This document shows positions 16,386 to 25,610 of a DNA stretch of 64,000 nt, piece by piece. Numbering within the stretch: the first letter of the stretch is position 1; every line of letters begins with the position of its first letter. The notes beneath the pieces were generated by a model, which worked only from the letters and a program-made list of their open reading frames with translations, ran no database searches and was not told the DNA's origin. The position numbers and the translations under genes are program-made. The stretch comes from Thiotrichales bacterium (lineage in GTDB: Bacteria; Pseudomonadota; Gammaproteobacteria; Beggiatoales; Beggiatoaceae): contig JADGEH010000004.1 in assembly GCA_016744475.1 (NCBI GenBank), positions 1 to 64,000 on the forward strand, written 5' to 3'.

Positions 16386-18733
16386 TCTTGTGACCAAGCC
16401 TCTTCTCCCCAAGCCACTGTCTCATCCTGCTCAGGATTATCCGTTAAACTGAACGTGTCATCATCAATATCTTCATCATTCTCATCGTTATCTAACACTT
16501 CCTCAGCCAATACTTCGAGAGGATCGACATCACTTAAATCATCTTCTGAAGTAAAGTTTTCATCCAGGTCTGTTTCACTGAACATATCATCACTGGGTAA
16601 AACATCGTTATCTATTGCTTCGATGCTATCTTGAGGTGGATAGAGTGCTTCATCTAGTTCGTTAGTGTCATCTGAATCTGTGCAGGTGATGTCAGTTTCA
16701 TCCCCTGGTTCTATTTCAATGCTGTCATCCATTACGTATTCATCAGATATTTCAGCGTCTATGTCTTCGTTATTATAGGCGGCTGTTTCATCCGCGCTGT
16801 CTTGTACATCCCATTCTTCTTCACTATCTGTCTCGGCTTCTATTTCTTCCATATCTTCTGATGTGACTTCATCAGAATCATATTGCGCGTCCCATTGTTC
16901 TTCTGCTTCAGGTGCGTCATCCCATTCAGCTTCATCAGTCGCTTCAGCCTCTATCTCTTCCATGTCATCCGGCGAGGTGTCATCAGAAGCATATTGTCCA
17001 TCCCACTGCTCTTCTGTTTCAAGGGGCTCACCATCTTGTTCAGATTCATCAAATAGTTCGGTGACTTCTTCGGTGCCATTAATACCATCTATTTCAGTCA
17101 TTTGTTCTATGTCAGCTACTTCCAAGCAAGTGTCGTTATGAGCTGTGTCAGTATCGACATCCTCTGTCTGATTTGATGAGGTGTCATCTGTCATTTCAAG
17201 TTCTTGAGGTGCTTGTTCAGAGATATTAACCTCTTCTTCACTCACCAGGTTATCCACTTGTGCTACATCTGCGATGTCTACTACCTCTTCACTTTGAACT
17301 ATAGCTGCACCACTGTTTTCATCACTCTCAATTGCGGTTGTATTATCATTATTCTTATCTGCATTTTTAATCTGCCAACGTAGGCTTTGTAATACTGTTT
17401 GTAAACCTTCTTCAATAGTGGGGTGGTAATAGGGCATTTTTAATAAATCAAACACCGTTAATTCTTGTTCTACAGCCCAAGCCAATAAATGCGCAATATG
17501 TTCTCCGCGAGGAATGGCTAAACTAGCCCCTAGAATTCCACCTCTGTTTTTATCGGCATAAACACGCATGATACCTTTGTCATGACTCATTAATACAGCG
17601 CGGCTTTGGCGTTGAAAATTAAGTTCTCCCACCACAACATCATCGCGGGTTTGAATATCCTCCCAACGCATACCAATTTGAGCAATATTAGGGTCTGTGA
17701 AAATAATGGATAAAGGAATACGGCGTGGAAAACTTTGCACTTCATGAGTAGCGTTGTAAGCCACTATGCGGCCTTCATCTCCCGCTTCGTGCATCGTCAT
17801 GCTCTCGCCAGTAGCATCGCCAGCGAGGAAAATAGGATAGTCGCCCAGTTGTAAGGTATTTGGATCAAATAGGGGTAAACCGGCTTCATCCCATTCTAAT
17901 GATAGGTTCTCCAGCCCTAAGTAATCCAGATTAGGTCGTCTACCCGCTGTAATCAGTAGTTTCTTGACTAAGGCACTGGTATTTCCACTGTGTATGCGCA
18001 GCCAATCACCTTGGATTTCAATTTTTGTGTCTTTACCCAACCAGTAATGAAATTCATCAATTAACAATTCTCCAGCGGCTTTTTGTACGACAGGATCGCT
18101 AATACCTCCAATGTCATCCTCTAAATCAAAGCCTGTGATACGCACGCCTAAACGACTTAAAGCCTGTCCGATTTCTAAACCCACAGGGCCTAATCCCACG
18201 ATGGCCATATCACTGGGTAAATCATCTTGTTCAAATAATTCATCGGTAGTGAGGATGTAATCTTGAAAACCTTCCCAAGCCGTTGGTAATACGGGGGATG
18301 AACCTGTTGCAATAATGATTTTGTCAGCACGAATGTATTCATCATTGACTTCCAATACATTGGGTTCAACAAAACGTGCATAGCCATTGATGCGGTTAGC
18401 TTCAGGAATTTTTAGCAACCCACTCAGTACTCGCGCAATGAAACGATCACGTAAATCGCGCACATGACGCAAAACTTCAGGGATATTCACCTGTAAATTT
18501 TCTGTACCCAAAATGCCTGTTTGCGCAAAATAATGGCGGCGATGAAAGTCTTCAGCCACTTGCAGCAGAGTTTTGCTCGGCATACAACCACTGCGCACAC
18601 TGGTCGTACCATGCGCACCACCATTGATGAGAACAAAATTGCCATCAGTCGCGTCCCGCACTGTGGGTGTGGCGTATAAACCGGCAGAACCGGCACCAAT
18701 AATGGCTACTGCAACGTGTCTGTTGATATTCAT
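16343..18733 (-). CDS. Dihydrolipoamide-dehydrogenase-like flavoprotein lacking one redox Cys, with acidic repeat tail
   Basis: The protein has 796 residues. Residues 1-460 are a class I pyridine-nucleotide disulfide oxidoreductase: FAD-binding I-G-A-G-S-A-G-L-Y, second dinucleotide motif I-V-G-L-G-P-V-G-L-E-I-G, FAD motif F-L-A-G-D-A-T-G, and the dimer-interface H-P-T-I-E-E. The active-site block reads G-T-T-S-V-R-S-G-C-M-P-S-K where relatives have G-T-T-C-A-R-V-G-C: the first cysteine is serine, so the classical disulfide cannot form. Residues about 470-790 are almost entirely Asp/Glu/Ser/Thr with imperfect 35-40-residue repeats marked by E-E-Q-W-D-x-Q-Y. The last nine codons lie in the right-end hairpin of the adjacent IS200 element, so the original C-terminus was replaced. 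The substrate is unknown. Confidence 0.85.
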   Translation of the reverse strand: MNINRHVAVAIIGAGSAGLYATPTVRDATDGNFVLINGGAHGTTSVRSGCMPSKTLLQVAEDFHRRHYFAQTGILGTENLQVNIPEVLRHVRDLRDRFIARVLSGLLKIPEANRINGYARFVEPNVLEVNDEYIRADKIIIATGSSPVLPTAWEGFQDYILTTDELFEQDDLPSDMAIVGLGPVGLEIGQALSRLGVRITGFDLEDDIGGISDPVVQKAAGELLIDEFHYWLGKDTKIEIQGDWLRIHSGNTSALVKKLLITAGRRPNLDYLGLENLSLEWDEAGLPLFDPNTLQLGDYPIFLAGDATGESMTMHEAGDEGRIVAYNATHEVQSFPRRIPLSIIFTDPNIAQIGMRWEDIQTRDDVVVGELNFQRQSRAVLMSHDKGIMRVYADKNRGGILGASLAIPRGEHIAHLLAWAVEQELTVFDLLKMPYYHPTIEEGLQTVLQSLRWQIKNADKNNDNTTAIESDENSGAAIVQSEEVVDIADVAQVDNLVSEEEVNISEQAPQELEMTDDTSSNQTEDVDTDTAHNDTCLEVADIEQMTEIDGINGTEEVTELFDESEQDGEPLETEEQWDGQYASDDTSPDDMEEIEAEATDEAEWDDAPEAEEQWDAQYDSDEVTSEDMEEIEAETDSEEEWDVQDSADETAAYNNEDIDAEISDEYVMDDSIEIEPGDETDITCTDSDDTNELDEALYPPQDSIEAIDNDVLPSDDMFSETDLDENFTSEDDLSDVDPLEVLAEEVLDNDENDEDIDDDTFSLTDNPEQDETVAWGEEAWSQERWAKQPPAKRRVG

Positions 18734-18774
18734 GGGTTCTTAGTCATATAACATAGCTTGAGGAAATGGGGTTT

Positions 18775-18933
18775 TAGGCTCTGTTGACATTTGGATAATG
18801 GCGGCTTTTTGATCTTTTTTACGCCTAGCCGTGTTGGTTTTTGGCTGGCAATGGGGAGCATTGCGGTGCAAAAACCGCCTTGCTAGACGCAATCCTCAAA
18901 ATCCATCTCATCCCCAAATGTCAACAGAGCTTA
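18775..18933 (-). repeat. Family-2 MITE, inverted orientation
   Basis: A 159-bp element with ends TAGGCTCTGTTGACATTT and AAATGTCAACAGAGCTTA. The inside matches the copy at 21138-21300 in reverse. The terminal TTA is also the stop codon of the leftward Rpn-type gene. There is no coding capacity. Confidence 0.85.
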
Positions 18934-19785
18934 GGAAGTGAATATATCTTCAATCCGTTCAGCAGTGAGAATATTCGCAGCCCATTGCATGAGTTTTTCA
19001 TTGGATGCTTGATGGATTTTTTCTTGAACAAAGGCAGGGGTTGATTTGAATTTTGTATTAAGTTGTTGTAATAGCATATCAGCCAAGCCTTGATGCAGCC
19101 CTTCTTGATGTCCTTCTTGATGTCCTTCTTGCCATCCGCCTTGGTAGGAAGGTAAATCACTTATTTTAGTAGCACTCAACATATCGGTCTCCTCGCGTAA
19201 TATGTTTTGCAAGTTGCGGTTGCTAGATAAAATCTCTAGCATTGTCCAATATTCTCTAAATCCCGATTCATTATCTTTTAATAGTGCTTTTAAGCGTTGA
19301 AGAATCTGTCTCACAACGTAGCGTGCATCTTGGCCTTTGAAGTCGCATAAGATAGCCAGTACCAAAGCATCGGGGGTATTGTGTTGTAGAAAGGTTTGGC
19401 AATCAATGCTACGCATATCCAACAATTGATAACGATAAGATAAATTTTCTTCATCTATTATGGAATGCATACGTAATGTTTGCGAACCGATATAAATCAC
19501 ATATTGATAAATGAGTTTATCAGGATAAGCTAAAGCTATATCAACACGATAACGCAACATACGCAAAGGCATTTGAAGGTGATTGTCATTTTGTACTTCT
19601 ATATGTAAAAGATAATCTTTAGGTGCTTTTACATGCAATAGTAAATCAGCGCGACGGTCTTCTACTCTTTGAAATTCTGTATCTAACAGTTCCGCTTCAC
19701 TCACTTCTAAATTAAACAAATAGACAGCCATATCCAAAGCAATATGTTTTAAGAGGCTTTTAGAGACGACATCTTTATTCCCCAT
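18931..19785 (-). CDS. Rpn/PD-(D/E)XK transposase-like nuclease family protein
   Basis: This 284-residue protein of the recombination-promoting nuclease family is related to YhgA/Rpn proteins. Visible marks: F-Q-R-V-E-D-R-R-A-D-L-L-L-H-V and L-L-H-I-E-V-Q-N-D near residues 37-65, which hold the Asp and Glu-x-Gln of the PD-(D/E)XK-like site, then M-P-L-R-M-L-R-Y. Near residue 220 a short Q-E-G-H-Q-E-G-H-Q-E-G-L repeat precedes a C-terminal helical part, as is common in this family. Many sulfur bacteria and cyanobacteria carry several copies. The ATG overlaps the stop of the upstream gene by one base. The stop codon coincides with a MITE end. DNA cleavage activity is inferred from family only. 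Confidence 0.78.
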   Translation of the reverse strand: MGNKDVVSKSLLKHIALDMAVYLFNLEVSEAELLDTEFQRVEDRRADLLLHVKAPKDYLLHIEVQNDNHLQMPLRMLRYRVDIALAYPDKLIYQYVIYIGSQTLRMHSIIDEENLSYRYQLLDMRSIDCQTFLQHNTPDALVLAILCDFKGQDARYVVRQILQRLKALLKDNESGFREYWTMLEILSSNRNLQNILREETDMLSATKISDLPSYQGGWQEGHQEGHQEGLHQGLADMLLQQLNTKFKSTPAFVQEKIHQASNEKLMQWAANILTAERIEDIFTS

Positions 19786-20774
19786 CAGGGCTGGATGTCC
19801 ATCGATAAAGCTCGCAAAGCTTCTGTGCGTTCGCGGGTTAATGCTGTTTTAGCTTCAATCATGGCAATCTTTTCGTCCGTAATGCGACGATAAAAATCAG
19901 CTATAAAGGTGGCATTGCTATCACGAAAAGCCAGCCACTTTCTTTGTGCCGCTAATAATTTTTTGCGCTGCTGCTTATCCAATTTGTTTTTGAGTGCTGT
20001 GTAGACTGTATTTAATTCTGCATCGACTGTGCTGTATAGAGTTTCTGCACAATGTAGCGATGTAATTTGTGATAACTCACACTCATAACGCAGTTCAAAG
20101 TCTTTGTCATATAACTGCATGAGTTGCATTAATCCGGCAAAAAATTCTTCTGCACTGCCATCAATAAAACGTCGTAACCAGAATAACACAGCCCGTTGTG
20201 CCACATTGCCGTCATAACCTTTTTCATATAAACCTGAGAAATAGTAATAATCTTCTCCATAAAAGGCGGGCAAACTGCGGGTTTTCATCAAAACTTGATA
20301 TTTTTCTTGCTGTTCTTGCAAATATTCAGGATTGGCGCGTAAATCTCGATACACAATGTAATAGGTTTGCGCACTCAGGCGTAAGTATTGTTGATAAGCA
20401 TTTTGAGTGAGACGTAGAAATTCAGGGTCTTGAGCCGCAGGCAAAGCATTTTTAATCAACCAACGTACAAATTCAGGATTGTAATGACCAAATTCAAAAC
20501 GGGCATTGAGGTTTAAGCGCTCATCCGTGTGAGGGCCTTGCAAATAAATCGGTATGCCCGCCAAATCTCTTAATTGCGCATAATCCATTAAATCCATGAT
20601 GTGACAATAAAAAATCCGTATACCTCCGTTCGGAAAATAATCATGGAGTTCAGGGCATTGATTCTGAGTAGAACCCAGGCTCGCCCAGATGTCACGTAAA
20701 CTAGCAGGGCGTTCAGCCGCATGGCTGGAGACTGACAGCCAGAGACCTACAAACATCAATAAAAATGTACGCAT
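19785..20774 (-). CDS. Secreted protein with C-terminal LprI-like (DUF1311) domain
   Basis: The protein has 329 residues with a signal peptide at 1-19 (cleavage after S-S-H-A). The middle is mostly helical and unrecognised. Residues about 245-320 show the lysozyme-inhibitor-LprI-like pattern: two cysteines (Y-E-C and H-C-A-E), L-N-T-V-Y-T-A-L, then L-L-A-A-Q-R-K-W-L-A-F-R-D. Family members are periplasmic or surface proteins; lysozyme inhibition has been shown only for some, so the role here is open. It is coupled to the Rpn-type gene by a TGATG overlap, an odd pairing of functions. Start: ATG followed by R-T-F-L-L-M-F-V-G-L-W. Confidence 0.75.
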   Translation of the reverse strand: MRTFLLMFVGLWLSVSSHAAERPASLRDIWASLGSTQNQCPELHDYFPNGGIRIFYCHIMDLMDYAQLRDLAGIPIYLQGPHTDERLNLNARFEFGHYNPEFVRWLIKNALPAAQDPEFLRLTQNAYQQYLRLSAQTYYIVYRDLRANPEYLQEQQEKYQVLMKTRSLPAFYGEDYYYFSGLYEKGYDGNVAQRAVLFWLRRFIDGSAEEFFAGLMQLMQLYDKDFELRYECELSQITSLHCAETLYSTVDAELNTVYTALKNKLDKQQRKKLLAAQRKWLAFRDSNATFIADFYRRITDEKIAMIEAKTALTRERTEALRALSMDIQP

Positions 20775-21137
20775 AAACTTTAATTCCAGATCAATGACTC
20801 ATCGAGACAGCTTCTTATCTCACCGACATCATCATCAGCTAAGTGTTGAGAAAATCTAATGACTGACCTTAGAGTCTATACGAAGGCAGGGCTTGTATAG
20901 AGACTAAAAAAAGGGTGACGCATAAAAAACACTCTTTATTTGCTCCTCACGGCTTGTCTTTATACGGTGTTTGCCGCAGCTATAAGAAGCTGTCTGAGCA
21001 ATATCCATCGTTCAAACAAGGGCTGCATTTTAACGAAAAATATCGGCTCTGGAACCTTAAGACGCATATTTTGTCAGAATACGCAAAATCCCCCTAAAGC
21101 AATTAGGATTTTAATTGGCTAAAATCCCTCTCATCCC
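20775..21137. other. Intergenic region, no gene supported
   Basis: Two overlapping 60-codon ORFs exist here but have no ribosome-binding site and no family features. Positions 20871-20905 contain a degenerate family-3 end (AGAGTCTATACGAA followed by GTATAGAGACT). The rest shows nothing recognisable. Confidence 0.5.
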
Positions 21138-21300
21138 TAGGCTCTGTTGACATTTGGGGGTGAGATGGATTTTTGAGGATTTTTTGCATCTAGCAAGGCG
21201 ATTTTTGCGCCGCAATGCCTCCATTGCAAGCCAAAAATCAACGCGGCTAGACGCAAAAAAGACCAAAAAGCCGCCATCATCCAAATGTCAACAGAGCCTA
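21138..21300 (+). repeat. Family-2 MITE, complete
   Basis: This 163-bp element, terminal TA included, has perfect 20-bp inverted ends beginning TAGGCTCTGTTGACATTT. Subterminal parts also pair (TAGCAAGGCG and CGGCTAG regions), giving a long hairpin. There is no ORF. It lies 20 bp before a family-1 copy. Confidence 0.88.
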
Positions 21301-21320
21301 CTTCTCAACAGGGGCTAGAT

Positions 21321-21483
21321 TAGACTTGTTGCGAGGGGTAGGCATCGTAGCGAAAAGGTGTGGTTTTGAGGCTGTTTTTTCGATTTTTTGAGGCGAATAA
21401 CGGGTTATTTAACGAAAAAAAGCGGAAAAACAGACCAAAACCCACGCCTTTGCAGTCGATGAATGCCCCTTGCAACAAGTCTA
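21321..21483 (+). repeat. Family-1 MITE, complete, just upstream of rnfB
   Basis: A 163-bp element with ends TAGACTTGTTGC and GCAACAAGTCTA. The two outer 50 bases form an imperfect inverted repeat. The core has TTATTTAACGAAAAAAAGCGG. It ends 36 bases before the rnfB ATG, so it lies where the rnfB promoter or an upstream rnfA gene would be expected. Confidence 0.9.
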
Positions 21484-21519
21484 TTGACTCTATGGGCAAA
21501 AAAACATAGGAGAAAACAC

Positions 21520-22083
21520 ATGCTTTCAGCCATTCTAGTAGCGGGTGCTTTAGCACTCATTTTTGGCGCGGTCTTAGGATACGCTGCCGTGCGTTTTCGA
21601 GTAGATGGCAATCCAGTGGTGGACAAAATAGACTCGGTGTTGCCACAAACTCAATGCGGACAATGCGGTTTTCCAGGATGTCGCTCTTATGCAGAGGCGA
21701 TTGTGAACGGCGAAGCGGAGATTAATCTCTGTCCTCCAGGGGGCGAATCGAGCATGTTGTCATTAGCCCAATTACTCGATAAACAACCCGTCCCCTTAGA
21801 TGAACTGTTGCTTGAAGAAAAAATAGAGACGGTCGCTATTATTGATGAACAAACTTGCATTGGCTGTACTTTGTGCATTCAAGCCTGTCCGGTGGATGCC
21901 ATTTTAGGCACTTCTAAAAAAATGCATACGGTGATGACCCACGAATGCACGGGCTGCGAATTATGTTTGCCGCCGTGTCCAGTGGATTGCATCAAAATGT
22001 TGCCCTTAGAACAAGACTTACGCGCTTGGAAATGGCCTCACCCCGCACAAATTGAAGCCTTTACAGAGAGCAAAGCGGCATGA
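21520..22083 (+). CDS. rnfB: RnfB, iron-sulfur subunit of the Rnf ion-translocating ferredoxin:NAD oxidoreductase
   Basis: The protein has 187 residues. Residues 1-26 are the membrane anchor. The Fe-S domain has C-G-Q-C-G-F-P-G-C (about 49-57) and a further Cys near residue 74 in N-L-C-P-P-G-G. A two-cluster ferredoxin domain follows: [12 protein letters not shown] and [12 protein letters not shown]. This is the standard RnfB/RsxB plan. An in-frame upstream ATG lies inside the repeat element and is rejected, because AGGAG sits seven bases before the ATG at 21520. The stop overlaps rnfC (ATGA). RnfB passes electrons from ferredoxin toward RnfC at the inner membrane. No rnfA precedes it. Confidence 0.94.
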   Translation: MLSAILVAGALALIFGAVLGYAAVRFRVDGNPVVDKIDSVLPQTQCGQCGFPGCRSYAEAIVNGEAEINLCPPGGESSMLSLAQLLDKQPVPLDELLLEEKIETVAIIDEQTCIGCTLCIQACPVDAILGTSKKMHTVMTHECTGCELCLPPCPVDCIKMLPLEQDLRAWKWPHPAQIEAFTESKAA

Positions 22084-23651
22084 ATCAAGTGGCTCAACCT
22101 CTCTGGCAGTTTCCTGGTGGTTTGCATTTAGACAAACAAGCGGCTTTATCTCATCACCGCATCGCAGTCTCCACAGTGCCCCCCTATTTAATTATTCCCC
22201 TCTTGCAGCATATTGGCGAACCCGCGCAGCCCATCGTGAAGGTCGGGGATTATGTATACAAAGGCCAAATCATCGCGCAATGTGCTGATGCACATTGTGA
22301 TGTGCCTAAAATCGCACCGATTCACGCTTCTAGCTCAGGCACTGTGTCCGCTATCGAACTGCGCTCAGTGGTGCATCCTTCGGGTTTAGAAGCGATGTGC
22401 GTGGTGATTGAGACCGATGGTAAAGAGGTATGGAACAGCGATGATCGTTCCCCTCTAAAATGTACGGGCATGACACCCGAACAATTGCGTCATTTGGTCG
22501 CACAAGCGGGTATTGTCGGTTTAGGTGGCGCTGGTTTTCCCGCGCATTTGAAGCTCCGTCCCGGTGACATCGATACTTTAATTTTAAACGGTGCGGAATG
22601 TGAGCCATACATCAGTTGCGATGATTATTTAATGCGTGAACGCCCTGAACAAGTAGTGATTGGCGCACGCATTTTGTCTTATGCGCTGGGCGGCGTAAAA
22701 CGCTGCATTATTGCGGTGGAAGATAACAAGCCTGAAGCCTTTGCGGCCTTGCAAGCCGTGGCTCATAAAGATGAAGAGCAATTTAAGATTGCCACTCAGC
22801 AATTAGATGTGGTGCAAGTGCCCACCCTATATCCCATGGGCGGGGAGCAGCAATTAATACGCACTTTGACGGGTAAAGCCTTACCGCGCAGTCACTTGCC
22901 CAAAGAAGTCGGCATTGTGATGCACAATGTGGGCACCGCAGCCGCTATTTATCAGGCGACTAAACAGCGTTCGCCTTTGTTATCACGTATCGTCACAGTC
23001 ACGGGTGATGCGGTAGAGATTCAGCAAAATATGGAAGTCTTACTCGGTACGCCCATGCAGCATGTTTTACAGCAATGCGGGCTCAAAGCTGACATGGCTC
23101 GATTGATTGCGGGCGGCCCCATGATGGGCACTGCGCTACATTCTGCTGAGTTACCCATTGTGAAAGTCAGTAATTGTTTGATTGCTTCCACTGCAGAACA
23201 CCTGCAAAACACCGCGCCGACCATGCCTTGCATTCGTTGTGGCAGTTGTGAGCGCGTCTGCCCTGCGCAATTGCTGCCGCAACAATTATATTGGTATGCA
23301 CGGTCGAAGGATTTTGATAAGGCGCAGGATTTTAATCTGTTTGACTGCATTGAATGCGGTTGTTGTGCTTATGTGTGTCCCAGCCAACTGCCGCTGGTGC
23401 ATTATTATCGTTACGCTAAATCAGAAATTCGCACACAAGTGTCTGAGCGCAAAAAAGCCGATGCTGCACGTCGTCGTTTTGAATTTAAGACGTTCCGCTT
23501 AGCGCGAGAAAAAGAGGAGCGCCAAGCGCGACATCAGCAAAAACGTGCACCCGTCAAATCAGGGGTCAAGGCTGAGGATAAAAAAGCCGTCATTCAAGCC
23601 GCCGTTGATCGCGCTAAGGCGAAAAAAGCAGCGCCATCGGAAGAGGTGTAA
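22080..23651 (+). CDS. rnfC: RnfC, NADH-binding subunit of the Rnf complex
   Basis: The protein has 523 residues. The N-terminal biotinyl-like region contains G-G-L-H-L-D and [10 protein letters not shown]. The FMN/NADH-binding core has [11 protein letters not shown] and [10 protein letters not shown]. Two [4Fe-4S] motifs follow near residues 380 and 420 ([12 protein letters not shown] and [12 protein letters not shown]). The C-terminal tail is basic and much shorter than the long Ala/Lys repeats of enteric RnfC. The ATG overlaps rnfB by four bases, so the pair is co-translated. The membrane subunit genes rnfD, rnfG and rnfE do not follow; a leftward VWA gene does. The complex would need them from elsewhere in the genome. 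Confidence 0.95.
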   Translation: MNQVAQPLWQFPGGLHLDKQAALSHHRIAVSTVPPYLIIPLLQHIGEPAQPIVKVGDYVYKGQIIAQCADAHCDVPKIAPIHASSSGTVSAIELRSVVHPSGLEAMCVVIETDGKEVWNSDDRSPLKCTGMTPEQLRHLVAQAGIVGLGGAGFPAHLKLRPGDIDTLILNGAECEPYISCDDYLMRERPEQVVIGARILSYALGGVKRCIIAVEDNKPEAFAALQAVAHKDEEQFKIATQQLDVVQVPTLYPMGGEQQLIRTLTGKALPRSHLPKEVGIVMHNVGTAAAIYQATKQRSPLLSRIVTVTGDAVEIQQNMEVLLGTPMQHVLQQCGLKADMARLIAGGPMMGTALHSAELPIVKVSNCLIASTAEHLQNTAPTMPCIRCGSCERVCPAQLLPQQLYWYARSKDFDKAQDFNLFDCIECGCCAYVCPSQLPLVHYYRYAKSEIRTQVSERKKADAARRRFEFKTFRLAREKEERQARHQQKRAPVKSGVKAEDKKAVIQAAVDRAKAKKAAPSEEV

Positions 23652-23705
23652 AAGCGAAGGAAAATACCGCTTAGAGCAGTTTGATTCCTTTCAGGGCACT
23701 CATTT

Positions 23706-24725
23706 TTAAGTCAATTGCGCTCCACGCCGAAAGCGCAGCAGTAATAACAACAGCATCAACAACACCAGCCAATAATAATGCTCTTGCCAAACGCGGATAG
23801 GATTATTTTCTAGCACGGGTGGGGCATCGGTTTGAATGCGCTGAAGCAAAGTTTGTGTGTCATGATCGCGGTAATCCGCTCGTACATAGAAGCCCTTGCC
23901 CGCTTGCGCCAAGGCTTGCAATTGTTCCTCTGCCAACGGCGACACCACGGGCTGTCCTTTTGACGTGAGTATCCAATCACCACGAGGGGCAGGCACCCGC
24001 CCTCCTTCTAGCGTTCCGATGCCCATCACATAAAAGCGAATACCTTGTGCGTGTAATTGCGCCACCCGCTTGAATAACTCTGGCTCAGGAAAATCACCAT
24101 CACTGAGTAATAAAATCGCCCGCGAATGACCCTCGGGCTGAACCGTCAGCAATTGCTCAGCACGATCCAACGCATGACTTAAACGACTGCCTTGTAATTG
24201 CACCATGTCGGTATCCAATGCACTGATCAGGTGCTGCAAAGTTTGCGTATCATCGGTGATGGGCGCGACCACATGCGCCACCGTGGCAAATACCACCATT
24301 CCCATGCGAATGCCGCTGCGGGTATTGATTAAATCAGACATTTCTTGACGCGCACGAACCAGGCGTGAAGGCTTTACATCAGTCACACTCATCGAGCGTG
24401 ATAAATCCAACAAAATCACCACATTTGAACCCGGTTGAAACACTTGAATATCCGTGTAATGCCAACGCGGGCCCGCCATTGCCAACACGCCCAAGCCCCA
24501 CAACACACTCCATAACAATAAGCTGCGACGGTGTTGAGCCTGTGCATTTTTAGGTTGAATCAGCAAATGAGGTAATAAATGTGCATCCGCATAACGTTTG
24601 AGGCGTGCTGATCGCTGTTGAGCGATACGTTGTCCCGGTGGCATCAGCCACAACAACGCAGGAATACTTAAAGCCAATAACCAAAGAGGATAAACAAAGT
24701 GAAAACCGGAGGGGTCTGAAGGCAT
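23706..24725 (-). CDS. BatA/BatB-like von Willebrand factor A domain membrane protein
   Basis: This 339-residue protein has a membrane segment near 10-27, a second near 66-84, and a C-terminal one near 312-330 followed by basic residues. Between them is a VWA domain with the MIDAS motif D-L-S-R-S-M-S (about residue 105), a conserved Thr later (T-D-D-T-Q-T) and L-L-S-D-G-D-F. This matches aerotolerance-type BatA/BatB proteins of MoxR-VWA systems, which hold the metal-binding domain outside the membrane. No MoxR ATPase, DUF58 or BatD gene is adjacent, so it is an isolated member. It is convergent with rnfC; only 54 bases separate the stops and no strong terminator is seen there. Confidence 0.85.
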   Translation of the reverse strand: MPSDPSGFHFVYPLWLLALSIPALLWLMPPGQRIAQQRSARLKRYADAHLLPHLLIQPKNAQAQHRRSLLLWSVLWGLGVLAMAGPRWHYTDIQVFQPGSNVVILLDLSRSMSVTDVKPSRLVRARQEMSDLINTRSGIRMGMVVFATVAHVVAPITDDTQTLQHLISALDTDMVQLQGSRLSHALDRAEQLLTVQPEGHSRAILLLSDGDFPEPELFKRVAQLHAQGIRFYVMGIGTLEGGRVPAPRGDWILTSKGQPVVSPLAEEQLQALAQAGKGFYVRADYRDHDTQTLLQRIQTDAPPVLENNPIRVWQEHYYWLVLLMLLLLLLRFRRGAQLT

Positions 24726-24917
24726 AATAATAAGACGCTATGTGTCACTGGGATAAATACCCCGTGATTTGAAATGTGAGACCATGAGGTGAGTTGATAT
24801 GGCCTAAAACTCGCTTTATGCACCACTTTTGTGAATGCTCGGGATGAGCCTGATTATACCGACTAATCCCTTAAGAAGAGCAAAAAATATTGACGCTTGA
24901 GATAAGACTTCATGAGT

Positions 24918-25610
24918 TTAGAACGGACAAGGTGGAGCTTCAAACCATTCTAATGGTGCGGGTAAATCCATCACGGAGTATTCAAGATGAATGATTCTTC
25001 TATGCGTAGGATGTGTCGCTTTTCTTGAAGAATGAAACAATAATGGATTCATTAATAAAATATCTCCTGGCTCAGCAGGACATTCTATGACGGTTGACTG
25101 CTCTACGGTTTTTAATATATCGGAAGAAGAGACTCGTCCTTGTCGATGTGTGCCTGGAATCACTCGCAACACACCAGTGTGAGTATTAGTCACATCTAAA
25201 TGTATTCTTAAGGTTAGCATTTGATCTAAATAAAGAGCAGGCGGTTCAACATGAACAATGCCTTGTTTTTCAGACCAGGTGTTAAAATGAATCAGTTGTG
25301 CTTTTTGCTTGACGGCGATTAAGGTATCTTGATGCCATGCTACATTCCAATTAGCGTGAGGGTTTTTATCAAAATAGACACTCCTAACAGGGCGTGCTGA
25401 TTGACCTAAAATCTCTTGAGCGATGTTTAGCAAAGGTAAAGATTGTGCGATTTCACGAATATAAGGCACTTTATTCATTAAATCCCGTATGCCATACGCT
25501 GAACTTTCAATATCAATACTGTGTAATGCATTAATGAATTGTTTAACATCATGTTCTTTGAAAACATGACGTGCCATATAGTAACCGTTTTGTATGTATT
25601 CTGGTGTCAT
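24918..25610 (-). CDS. Phytanoyl-CoA dioxygenase (PhyH) family oxygenase
   Basis: A protein of about 230 residues from the chosen ATG, which has AAAGGG six bases upstream. The frame stays open to 25706, and ATG 25628 or 25706 are alternatives. The Fe(II)/2-oxoglutarate fold is indicated by W-H-Q-D-T-L (His and Asp iron ligands), L-R-I-H-L-D-V-T, G-V-L-R-V-I-P-G-T-H-R, G-D-I-L-L-M-N-P-L-L-F-H-S-S (distal His) and a nearby Arg for 2-oxoglutarate. Members hydroxylate diverse small molecules. The gene stands apart, facing away from the LRR gene with about 120 bases between the starts. The substrate cannot be inferred. Confidence 0.82.
   Translation of the reverse strand: MTPEYIQNGYYMARHVFKEHDVKQFINALHSIDIESSAYGIRDLMNKVPYIREIAQSLPLLNIAQEILGQSARPVRSVYFDKNPHANWNVAWHQDTLIAVKQKAQLIHFNTWSEKQGIVHVEPPALYLDQMLTLRIHLDVTNTHTGVLRVIPGTHRQGRVSSSDILKTVEQSTVIECPAEPGDILLMNPLLFHSSRKATHPTHRRIIHLEYSVMDLPAPLEWFEAPPCPF

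Noticed and set aside
16863-17141. Serine-rich ORF on the plus strand
   Set aside because: It is the antisense shadow of the Asp/Glu-rich tail of the leftward flavoprotein.
20915-21122. Two overlapping 60-codon ORFs before the family-2 repeat
   Set aside because: No ribosome-binding site, no family features, and the frames overlap each other in a degenerate intergenic region.
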